A DNA stretch of 39,111 nt from Flavobacteriales bacterium (GTDB lineage Bacteria > Bacteroidota > Bacteroidia > Flavobacteriales > UBA7430), in contig JAQWKY010000033.1 in NCBI GenBank assembly GCA_029247585.1, positions 1 to 39,111 of the forward strand. The letters run 5' to 3'. The notes beneath the pieces were generated by a model that saw only the letters and a program-made list of their open reading frames with translations, made no database searches and was not told the DNA's origin. Positions within the stretch are counted from its first letter, which is position 1. Each line of letters begins with the position of its first letter. The position numbers and the translations under genes were made by a program. Positions 24,630-31,054 of this stretch are shown piece after piece.

Positions 24630-25619
24630 TCAGTATTTAATTGTAGGTAAAACAACATTTGTATTATCACTACGTGTTATTAAAGGATTTGGCATATTTT
24701 GACTATTATAACTAGGGCTTCTAAAAATAATTTGTCCAATATTTGAATTGTAAATTCCATACCCCATAAGTGTACCTGAAATGACATTTTTAGGTAATCC
24801 GCCGGAGAAAACATCAACCACTTGACCTACACTTCCATCACCACCAACACCTATGTCAACACCTTCAGCTAAACCTCCTGGTATTATTCTATTACCCCCT
24901 TGAAAACCATCTATCATTCTTGCAACGCCAAGCCCCATAGCTGGCACCCCTAAACAAACACCTCCAACACCTGCAGGGGCAGCTACACCTGTTGCTATAC
25001 CAACTACTCCTCCAACTGTCGACAATGTCCCCCCAATAGTTGTGTATGCACCTGATGCAACTTTATCCCAATTTATAGAATTATTAAAAGCTTGACTCAA
25101 ACCATCAGAAGAATTAAACTGAATATTCATATCCATGGTCGTAAAATTACCATTAGAATTAAAGGAACTGCTTCCACTCATACTTACTTCATAAAACCCC
25201 CATTCTCCATTTACCCGATCCATACCTTTAGAACTAAATCCATTTCTCCACCAAGCCCCAAACTTAGAGTAAGCACCATCAGGATCCACCAAAGAAATTG
25301 GATTATTCCCCATTCCCATGTAAGGACTAAAATACTGCCCTGCCGGATCGGTGCTGTTCCAACGGGCTATGCGTGCGTCCCATTGTCGGAGTTCAAAATG
25401 GTGTAAGCTCGTTTCTCCCTCTTTCTCGGCATACTGCCCCTGATAACCATAACGGTACGATTCACTCGCATATTTCCGCCCCGGCATTTCCATTCCGAAG
25501 GGGTAGTAGTCTAAACCCTTTTTTTGACTGCGATTTTTTTTCTCTACTCCCCCGACAAAAACTTTCCAATTTTTAGGAGCAGGTATTCTGTCGTCATATT
25601 TTATTTGTAAACATCCCAT
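24630..25619 (-). CDS. RHS repeat-associated core tip 1 with variable C-terminal domain (N-terminally truncated)
   Basis: 329 residues. The start MGCLQIKYDDRIPAPKNW resembles a segment normally deep inside Bacteroidota RHS proteins. DYYPFGMEMPGRKY, YRYGYQGQYAEKEGE, FELRQWDARIARWNSTDP and YMGMGNNPISLVDPDG (about residues 38-115) form the RHS-associated core. The remaining ~210 residues are the variable tip, with a Gly-rich hydrophobic pretoxin-like stretch (TTIGGTLSTVGGVVGIATGV). A full RHS protein would have hundreds of residues of YD repeats and a signal peptide; these are absent, with an in-frame stop just upstream. Displaced (orphan) cassette, probably silent unless recombined onto a complete RHS gene. 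Confidence 0.85.
   Translation of the reverse strand: MGCLQIKYDDRIPAPKNWKVFVGGVEKKNRSQKKGLDYYPFGMEMPGRKYASESYRYGYQGQYAEKEGETSLHHFELRQWDARIARWNSTDPAGQYFSPYMGMGNNPISLVDPDGAYSKFGAWWRNGFSSKGMDRVNGEWGFYEVSMSGSSSFNSNGNFTTMDMNIQFNSSDGLSQAFNNSINWDKVASGAYTTIGGTLSTVGGVVGIATGVAAPAGVGGVCLGVPAMGLGVARMIDGFQGGNRIIPGGLAEGVDIGVGGDGSVGQVVDVFSGGLPKNVISGTLMGYGIYNSNIGQIIFRSPSYNSQNMPNPLITRSDNTNVVLPTIKY
25345..25511 (-). repeat. RHS core direct repeat, copy 1
   Basis: 167 bp matching 27589-27755 with no indels and about four mismatches by eye. Homology continues more weakly to the left (through the GMGNNP coding part) and stops sharply at the right after DYYPFG's first codons. It is much more GC-rich than the tips around it. 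Confidence 0.9.
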
Positions 25620-25742
25620 TTTATGGCATCTAATTTAGCCTTTTTATTCTTTCCAATAAACCTATTTATTCATATCTTCGATAACCAATTCTTTTTTTAA
25701 CAATGAAAAATCTACACTTTTAATTGACTCTCACTAAACTAA

Positions 25743-26276
25743 ATGAAAATTTCACTAAATACAATATCCCCCAAGCGCAAACCTTATTTCAAAATATTTC
25801 AATATCTTTTTTTATTTTCAATCGTTGCTTTCTTTACTTCAATTGTACTAACAGATAACAAAACAGTATTCTTATCCTTCGGAGCCATCGCCTTTATTTC
25901 AGGCGCTTTTATCACATTTCTTCAAGAGCATAATATTAGTGGTCGTATTTTACTAAGTAAAGATCTAATAGTAATTGATGATTTCTCAAAAAAAGAAAAA
26001 ACATACAACATAAATTCTTTAAAAAAAATCACCATTATTTACTGCGAATACGAAGGAGGCAATTACCCCAATTCTAACTCCATAGGTCTCACTAAAGGAT
26101 TAAATAATTACATAATTATTGAAAAAACAAACGCCTCAAATGAGAAAATTGAAGTATTACTACAGAAAAATAATATTCCAAAAATAAATCAAATTACTAA
26201 CGAATGGAGAGAAAAATCAATAGACGTAATCTTAACTAATGAATGGGGGAAAAATGTAAAAAAATTCACTTGTTAA
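25743..26276 (+). CDS. Hypothetical two-helix membrane protein with PH-like domain
   Basis: 177 residues, the only clear rightward gene in the island. Two hydrophobic segments (IFQYLFLFSIVAFFTSIVL and TVFLSFGAIAFISGAFITFL, around residues 18-60) are followed by a soluble domain (RILLSKDLIVIDDFSKKEKTYNINSLKKITIIY...). The layout resembles the leftward PH-like membrane proteins at 21754 and 24211, though sequence similarity is weak by eye. Its 3' end overlaps the convergent TPR fragment by 11 bp. Probably another immunity-type protein; function unknown. Confidence 0.62.
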   Translation: MKISLNTISPKRKPYFKIFQYLFLFSIVAFFTSIVLTDNKTVFLSFGAIAFISGAFITFLQEHNISGRILLSKDLIVIDDFSKKEKTYNINSLKKITIIYCEYEGGNYPNSNSIGLTKGLNNYIIIEKTNASNEKIEVLLQKNNIPKINQITNEWREKSIDVILTNEWGKNVKKFTC

Positions 26277-26643
26277 ATATTTCTTTTAAATCATCTAAAT
26301 TACGATATCTCAATTTTTCCAATTCTGTGTAAAGACTATCTCTTTTTTTTATCATCCCAATTTTATGATAGGACAAACACAAAACACCTTTGTCTTTTAT
26401 GTTATTCGCTAATTTAACTGCTTTTTCACCATATTGTACAGCACCATTGTAATCTCCAACTTGAAGTCTATTGCTAGCATAATTGGAATAAGTCTGAGCA
26501 ACATTGGGATCAGATTCAATAGACTTTAAATAATATTTCTTTGCCTCTTCATATTTTTTTTGTTTGTCTAATAAAATACCCTTGGTTGCTAAAGCAACGT
26601 TGTTATTCAAATTTAAAAACAAAGCTTTATTTAAATTTTTCAT
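26266..26643 (-). CDS. TPR-repeat protein, probably truncated
   Basis: 125 residues with two to three tetratricopeptide repeats: KALFLNLNNNVALATKGILLDKQKKYEEAKKYY..., AQTYSNYASNRLQVGDYNGAVQYGEKAVKLA and a degenerate third. It lacks a signal peptide, lid helix or partner domain, and begins within a repeat, 50 bp after hairpin repeat R3. It looks like the C-terminal part of a larger TPR protein cut off by rearrangement, though expression from the ATG at 26643 is possible. Confidence 0.6.
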   Translation of the reverse strand: MKNLNKALFLNLNNNVALATKGILLDKQKKYEEAKKYYLKSIESDPNVAQTYSNYASNRLQVGDYNGAVQYGEKAVKLANNIKDKGVLCLSYHKIGMIKKRDSLYTELEKLRYRNLDDLKEIFNK

Positions 26644-26696
26644 CGGTATTCATCAACATGCTCCTGTACAGGACAAAAAACGTACCAAAAAACACC

Positions 26697-26759
26697 CCCC
26701 CTGATTTCTCAGGGGGTCTATTAACTTAAAATTTAATAGTGATGAAAAGTATTTTTTAG
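26697..26759. repeat. Island repeat R3 (hairpin terminator plus tail)
   Basis: Perfect hairpin CCCCCTGA-TTTC-TCAGGGGG, then TCTATTAACTTAAAATTTAA and TAGTGATGAAAAGTATTTTT, ending one base before the stop of the leftward gene at 26760. Nearly identical to R1 apart from the intact left arm. Confidence 0.88.
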
Positions 26760-26960
26760 TTAGTAATAACTATTAAACAGTATGTAAAACCCTCCCAACA
26801 CTAATACAGCAATACGAATATTAAGATACGCCCATCTATCTTCAAGGTAATACGAATATTTTTTTTTAAACAAGAAAAATGTCCATCTAAAAAATGCCCC
26901 AACGTAAATACCCTTCAAAAAAAACAATAGAAGAATAACAATTTCTAATACAACAAACAT
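26760..26960 (-). CDS. Small membrane protein, candidate immunity for RHS tip 2
   Basis: 66 residues. An N-terminal hydrophobic helix (MFVVLEIVILLLFFLKGIYVGAF) is followed by a basic aromatic loop (FKKKYSYYLEDRWAYLNIR) and a second hydrophobic helix (IAVLVLGGFYILFNSYY). It begins 6 bp after the RHS tip 2 stop and ends at repeat R3. No named family. Small, but the tight spacing and the cassette layout support a real gene. Confidence 0.55.
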   Translation of the reverse strand: MFVVLEIVILLLFFLKGIYVGAFFRWTFFLFKKKYSYYLEDRWAYLNIRIAVLVLGGFYILFNSYY

Positions 26961-26966
26961 AAGCTT

Positions 26967-27794
26967 CTACTTAATCTTATCAATAGCTTTACCCGCAACA
27001 TCAGAAATAGTAATCTTAACCGCTTCCTCAAGCACTGGGTCAACAACTTTAATTCCAGTATTTATTTTAAGAGGTGTAACCATTAAAATGGTATTAAACG
27101 TTGCATTAAATACTTCCTTTTTCCCAGCATTATTATTTTCAAGAGGATGCAACTTCCAATCTTTAATTTTATAAGGCACAGCCCAATCAACAACATTATT
27201 AATATCATATGCTGAACCAGAGTGTACACCTTCATTCATAATCACATTAGTTTGATTAATAACTGGCATTATTACAACCGTAGAAGTTGTAATTACACTA
27301 CTTAATGTAACTTCAGCAAAACGATTCAGACTACTTCCAAAATCACTTGCTTTGTCAAAATTCATAATATTAAATCCTTCTGAATCTGAAAAGTTAGCAG
27401 TCCATCCACCGCTAGGGTCTCTAAAGTAACTACCATCAGATCCTGCAGCATTCATTGCATTAATTCTGTTATCTGAATAAAATAAATTATTCCAAAAACC
27501 AGCTCCTGGCACCCATCCTCCGTTCGGGTCTACCAAAGAAACCGGGTTATTCCCCATACCCATGTACGGGCTAAAATGTTGTCCGTAAGGATCGGTGCTG
27601 TTCCAACGTGCTATGCGTGCGTCCCATTGTCTGAGTTCAAAATGGTGTAAGCTCGTTTCTCCATCCTTCTCGGCATACTGCCCCTGATAACCATAACGGT
27701 ACGATTCACTCGCATATTTCCGCCCCGGCATTTCCATTCCGAAGGGGTAGTAGTCAGCTCGCATGAGAATTTCTGCGGTGCCGTTCTGATTCAT
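26967..27794 (-). CDS. RHS repeat-associated core tip 2 with variable C-terminal domain (N-terminally truncated)
   Basis: 275 residues. NQNGTAEILMRADYYPFGMEM is an internal RHS segment, followed by the same core as tip 1 (YRYGYQGQYAEKDGE, RQWDARIARWNSTDP, YMGMGNNPVSLVDPNGG; residues about 14-92). The next ~180 residues form a different tip (WVPGAGFWNNLFYSDNRINAMNAAG ... VDWAVPYKIKDW ... VLEEAVKITISDVAGKAIDK) that I cannot assign to a toxin fold. The first 14 codons overlap the 3' end of the upstream membrane gene in another frame, marking a recombination joint. No YD repeats or export signal, so a displaced cassette. Confidence 0.83.
   Translation of the reverse strand: MNQNGTAEILMRADYYPFGMEMPGRKYASESYRYGYQGQYAEKDGETSLHHFELRQWDARIARWNSTDPYGQHFSPYMGMGNNPVSLVDPNGGWVPGAGFWNNLFYSDNRINAMNAAGSDGSYFRDPSGGWTANFSDSEGFNIMNFDKASDFGSSLNRFAEVTLSSVITTSTVVIMPVINQTNVIMNEGVHSGSAYDINNVVDWAVPYKIKDWKLHPLENNNAGKKEVFNATFNTILMVTPLKINTGIKVVDPVLEEAVKITISDVAGKAIDKIK
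27589..27755 (-). repeat. RHS core direct repeat, copy 2
   Basis: Partner of 25345-25511, same length and orientation, about 97-98% identical by eye. Recombination between the two would swap tips or delete the 2.2 kb between them. Confidence 0.9.
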
Positions 27795-28239
27795 TTTGAT
27801 TTAAAAAATTCACTTGTTTTTGAATAGACCATATACCAATAAACCAGAATATCAATAAAATAAATTCAAAAAATGAATCCTTAAATGAAATCTCACCTAC
27901 ATCACCATTAAGCAAGCCCTTATACCTTACTGATGCTGAATAAACCAAAACAGCTAATGAACATATTATTATAATTTTAACAACTTCAACAACAATACTT
28001 TTTTCAATTAAAAACATTAGCACAACATAAACAATCGCAAAAATAGTACTGATAATAAAACTGTAATACACATAATTCTTAGTTGGAACTACTTTTTTTA
28101 TTGTAGCAATTCTATAATACCAAGATGTGAGTATTAAAACATACACCCCATACAGTACCGGCTCAAAATATTGTAGAACAAAAAACACAAGTAATAACGT
28201 AAACAAATAAATTGGCTTAATCTTTAAAATAAAACTCAT
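27754..28239 (-). CDS. Hypothetical membrane protein with 3' end replaced by RHS sequence
   Basis: 161 residues, at least four hydrophobic segments (PIYLFTLLLVFFVLQYF, VYVLILTSWYYRIATI, YVYYSFIISTIFAIVYVVLMFL, IIIICSLAVLVYSASV, FFEFILLIFWFIGIWSI). The last ~15 residues (NQNESERHRRNSHAS) are the RHS codons of tip 2 read in another frame. The native gene therefore ended elsewhere, and the present C-terminus was created by a join near 27795. Begins 7 bp after the family-A protein at 28247-28666, in the same direction. Role unknown; may be an immunity or accessory gene left from an older cassette. Confidence 0.6.
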   Translation of the reverse strand: MSFILKIKPIYLFTLLLVFFVLQYFEPVLYGVYVLILTSWYYRIATIKKVVPTKNYVYYSFIISTIFAIVYVVLMFLIEKSIVVEVVKIIIICSLAVLVYSASVRYKGLLNGDVGEISFKDSFFEFILLIFWFIGIWSIQKQVNFLNQNESERHRRNSHAS

Positions 28240-28246
28240 TCTCTAA

Positions 28247-28666
28247 TTATTTAAAATTACTAAGACGCTTTTTACTCTCAAGCTCATTAAACTTAACATA
28301 GTTAAACTTATAAACTTCTTCTCCATCTCTAAAAATATACATCATGGATTTGTTAGACAGTTTAACTATACTATCTCCTACCTGGATAAATTCATACAAC
28401 CCTTTTGATATTTCATACGAAAGCAAACGATCCATCTGACTCGTAATCCATTTATCTTCTTTAGAAATTTCTATAATATCTTCTTCCCGTCCTTGAATTT
28501 CTCCAATATACTTTCTTAACACAACACCTTTGTATTCTTCACGCTTTAACAAATTCGAAAAAGAATATTTTGAAACAACATAATCATAAAACACAAATGC
28601 AAATATTGAAAATGCTATGACTATCATTCCCAGAAGCCTATTTTTCTTTCTATTCATCTTTGTCAA
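28247..28666 (-). CDS. Putative immunity protein, membrane-anchored (family A, second paralogue)
   Basis: 139 residues (or 136 from the second Met). An N-terminal anchor (LLGMIVIAFSIFAFVFYDYVV) precedes an extracytoplasmic domain with YKGVVLRKYIG, LYEFIQVGDSIVKLSNKS and a C-terminal VYKFNYVKF. These align in order with the protein at 23655-24029. It starts 16 bp after the end of a toxin-tail remnant, the expected immunity position. Longer than its paralogue by an insert around residues 57-80 (EIQGREEDIIEISKEDKW). Confidence 0.62.
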   Translation of the reverse strand: MTKMNRKKNRLLGMIVIAFSIFAFVFYDYVVSKYSFSNLLKREEYKGVVLRKYIGEIQGREEDIIEISKEDKWITSQMDRLLSYEISKGLYEFIQVGDSIVKLSNKSMMYIFRDGEEVYKFNYVKFNELESKKRLSNFK

Positions 28667-28682
28667 AAATCAATTACTCCAG

Positions 28683-28988
28683 TTACTCCATAGGTTGCAA
28701 AAATTCCACTCTTACATTTGGGGATGGCAAACCAACCGTTAAAGACCTCTCAGCATATCCTCTTTTACCTTTTCCGAAATTTCTACTATCCAATTTACCT
28801 ATGCCTTTTGAGTCACCTACTGTACCTCCTTTTTTTAATGACAAACTACCTAAAGGAGTATCCACTCCTGTAAAATTGGCACTAGAATAACCGGCATAAT
28901 CATCAATCAAAAACTTACCTCCATGAGTTGGAACTATCTCATTAACTTCAAAGCCCGAGCCACCACCAAATCCAACATACCCATCAAC
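28683..28988 (-). pseudogene. C-terminal remnant of a toxin- or RHS-type protein
   Basis: An open frame of about 102 codons with no ATG start. It begins after a TGA (28991-28989) as VDGYVGFGGGSGFEVNEIVP, continues KFLIDDYAGYSSANF and ends VEFLQPME. The Gly-rich start and the tip-then-immunity layout suggest the tail of a polymorphic toxin whose core was lost. Its upstream end is joined to an unrelated prepilin-like start. Translation from an internal TTG (28910) is possible but unlikely. Confidence 0.5.
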
Positions 28989-29023
28989 TCAACCAGGGTA
29001 AATGCTTTTATTTTTTTTCTCAT
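28934..29023 (-). pseudogene. Prepilin-type N-terminal fragment fused to toxin remnant
   Basis: The frame from ATG 29023 reads MRKKIKAFTLVELMGML and then 12 out-of-frame residues, stopping at 28934. KAFTLVEL with preceding basic residues is the classic type IV prepilin/pseudopilin cleavage and methylation motif. The hydrophobic helix that should follow is missing because the sequence switches to the toxin remnant's DNA. It is a gene fragment, not a functional pilin. Confidence 0.55.
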
Positions 29024-29386
29024 AGTATTATTTTATTCATTATCCATTAAAAGGTAATCGTCTTATTTTAAATTGTAAGTTTTCGAAACAACTTAACAGT
29101 TAGGAACAGACAACTAATCACAAACAAAGCTTTCGAAAATCAAGTTTTAACTCAAAATTTCATTTAAGCTACCAATCGCAGGAGGAATAATTTTAATACT
29201 AGGAAGGGGATAGCCTAAGCATTGCCTATAAACTACAAAGAAAAACGACACTAAAACATAGTGTAAACGCTTAGTATTTACAAACCTACAAAAAAAAGAT
29301 GCATTCGATACTTAGCACAAAATAAAAACAACCATTCTTCAGAGAAAGAGAACGAACAAAAAAAAAAGATAAATTTTTTCTAGCTG
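29024..29386. other. Gene-free AT-rich stretch at the right side of the island
   Basis: I see no gene, tRNA or clear promoter here. It is rich in A runs and has the look of eroded intergenic DNA between the prepilin fragment and the truncated DUF6438 copy. Confidence 0.5.
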
Positions 29387-29629
29387 AAAAATAAGGGGCT
29401 GTACGAATGGCGAATCACTAAAGAAGATTTTGAAACCATCAAAGCCTTAGTCGTCGAGAGATTCAACACCAGCGCTACGCACAACTTAGGCATACAAGAC
29501 CTACCTCAAACCACACTCACCATCAATAACAAGTACCAAATAAAGTTCAAAGGCAGCTGTCCAAAAGCTTATCGAGAAGATTTGAAACAGATAGAGTCTT
29601 TATTGATGAAAAATTCTACTTTGGAATAA
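29387..29629 (+). pseudogene. Truncated second copy of the DUF6438-type gene
   Basis: The first 187 bp of homology (29395-29581) match 20599-20785 without indels and with five mismatches by eye. The last ~48 bp are more diverged but still encode KQIESLLMKN-type residues to a TAA. The frame (GLYEWRITKEDFETIKALV ...) is intact but has no start: an in-frame TAG lies at 29381-29383, and the signal peptide plus the GGCYGTCP half are missing. It forms the right border of the island. Confidence 0.85.
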
Positions 29630-29764
29630 CAAAAAAGCTCATAGAATCAAAAAACTTTTTACTTTGAGGTGAAAAACAACTCTGTTAATGAATTACTTCT
29701 AGCACATTTTTTGATTTAAATTCAATAATTTCACAATTCTAAAATGGAATTTTAATACAATAAT

Positions 29765-30472
29765 ATGTCTAAAATAAATGTATCTGTCGACTGCGTCATT
29801 TTCGGTTTTGACGCTGACTTGAGTCTCAAAGTCTTATTGATAACCAAAAAAGAAAACCCCAAAAGGTTCTCAATTTTTAGGAATAAAAAACAAACTGCTT
29901 TGCCTGGAGACCTCATCAAAACAAATGAGGAATTAGACCCTGCAGCGACTCGTATTTTAAAAAGCTTAACATCGATTGACAAGATATACCTAAAACAATT
30001 CGCGGTGTTTAGTGACCCTAGTCGGGTAAAACACCCCAAAGATCAAGTATGGCTGAAAAGTTTTAGAAAAAACCCTGAAGAACGGGTAATTACTGTGGGG
30101 TACATTTCTTTGGTTGACATTCAATACTTTAGACCTAAAGCATCCTATTTTGCTGACGAAGTCATGTGGACAAGTATTGATGAAATTCCGGAACTAACCT
30201 TTGACCACAACCAAATCATAGAGGAAGCCTTAAAGTTTCTTAAAAAAGAACTCAACTATAAAATGTCATCCATTCTTTTGCCCAAAAACTTCACTATGCC
30301 GCAACTGCAAAAATTGTATGAGGAGATTTTGAACAAAAAAATTGACAAAAGAAATTTCAGAAAGCAAATCCTAAGAGAAGGGATTATCGTCAAGACTTCT
30401 CACGTCAACAAAACTGGAAGAAAAGGGAAGCCTGCCGTCTTTTATCAATTTTGCGATGAGGACGAATTCTAG
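29765..30472 (+). CDS. NrtR-like Nudix-fold transcriptional regulator with degraded Nudix box
   Basis: 235 residues. The N-terminal Nudix fold runs from VSVDCVIFGFDADLSLKVLLI to about residue 155. The Nudix box region reads ALPGDLIKTNEELDPAATRI then LKSL, so the catalytic REx2EE glutamates are gone. FSDPSRVKHPKDQVW and ITVGYISLV are typical of the NrtR/AraR group. The C-terminal ~75 residues (MPQLQKLYEEILNKKIDKRNFRKQIL ... GRKGKPAVFYQF) match their winged-helix DNA-binding domain. Such proteins sense ADP-ribose, sugars or related ligands. Convergent with eda, one base between stops, which suggests it controls the ED operon and/or the transporter. Confidence 0.88.
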   Translation: MSKINVSVDCVIFGFDADLSLKVLLITKKENPKRFSIFRNKKQTALPGDLIKTNEELDPAATRILKSLTSIDKIYLKQFAVFSDPSRVKHPKDQVWLKSFRKNPEERVITVGYISLVDIQYFRPKASYFADEVMWTSIDEIPELTFDHNQIIEEALKFLKKELNYKMSSILLPKNFTMPQLQKLYEEILNKKIDKRNFRKQILREGIIVKTSHVNKTGRKGKPAVFYQFCDEDEF

Positions 30473-30473
30473 A

Positions 30474-31049
30474 CTATAGCTTCAAGTCTTTTTGAATCCA
30501 AGAACCTCCTACGGAAATCACGTTATCTAAAGCCAAGTATTCAGGGTAGTTTTCCTTAGAAATTCCTCCGGTAGGGCAAAACTTAATTTGAGAGAAAACC
30601 TGTGAATACGTTTTAAGAGCACCGAGGCCACCGGCAATATTGGCAGGGAAAAACTTAAGTGTATCCCAACCTAAACTTAAACACTCCATCATCTCACTAG
30701 GCGTAACAACTCCCGGTAAAAAAGGTATAGTGACATCTTTAAGTGCCTCAACAAGCTCTTTATTTAGACCTGGCAAAACAATAAAATCAACGTCGGCCTC
30801 CACAACTTGAGCAAGTTGTTCTGTATTTACTACGGTACCTACACCAACAGAAAAAGAATCGTTAGAACACTCTTTAGCCAATTTTAATGCATCAATCGCA
30901 CAATCGGTACGCAAGGTAATTTCGATACAGTTGATGTTATTCTCTTGAAGAGCGGTTACCAAAGGCACAACCTCTTCTAAGGATTGAATTTTGACAACGG
31001 GTACAACCGGGTTGCCTTCTAATACGGTTCTGATGTTATTTTGACTCAT
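30474..31049 (-). CDS. eda: 2-dehydro-3-deoxy-phosphogluconate (KDPG) aldolase
   Basis: 191 residues, slightly short for the family. The class I aldolase barrel has the catalytic Glu in CIEITLRTD (around residue 42), GVGTVVNTEQL, and the Schiff-base Lys in TLKFFPANIAGG (around 133). FCPTGGISKENYPEYLAL is the phosphate-binding region. It splits KDPG into pyruvate and glyceraldehyde 3-phosphate, the last ED step. Last gene of zwf-pgl-edd-eda, starting 5 bp after edd. Confidence 0.95.
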   Translation of the reverse strand: MSQNNIRTVLEGNPVVPVVKIQSLEEVVPLVTALQENNINCIEITLRTDCAIDALKLAKECSNDSFSVGVGTVVNTEQLAQVVEADVDFIVLPGLNKELVEALKDVTIPFLPGVVTPSEMMECLSLGWDTLKFFPANIAGGLGALKTYSQVFSQIKFCPTGGISKENYPEYLALDNVISVGGSWIQKDLKL

Positions 31050-31054
31050 ATCGC

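Noticed and set aside
21697-26759. CRISPR array from the hairpin repeats
   Set aside because: Only three copies, 1.8-3 kb apart, each tied to a gene end. No regular spacers and no cas genes.
20898-29629. Prophage or integrative element with integrase
   Set aside because: I found no integrase, transposase, phage structural gene or tRNA-flanking attachment site in the island. Recombination between repeats explains it better.
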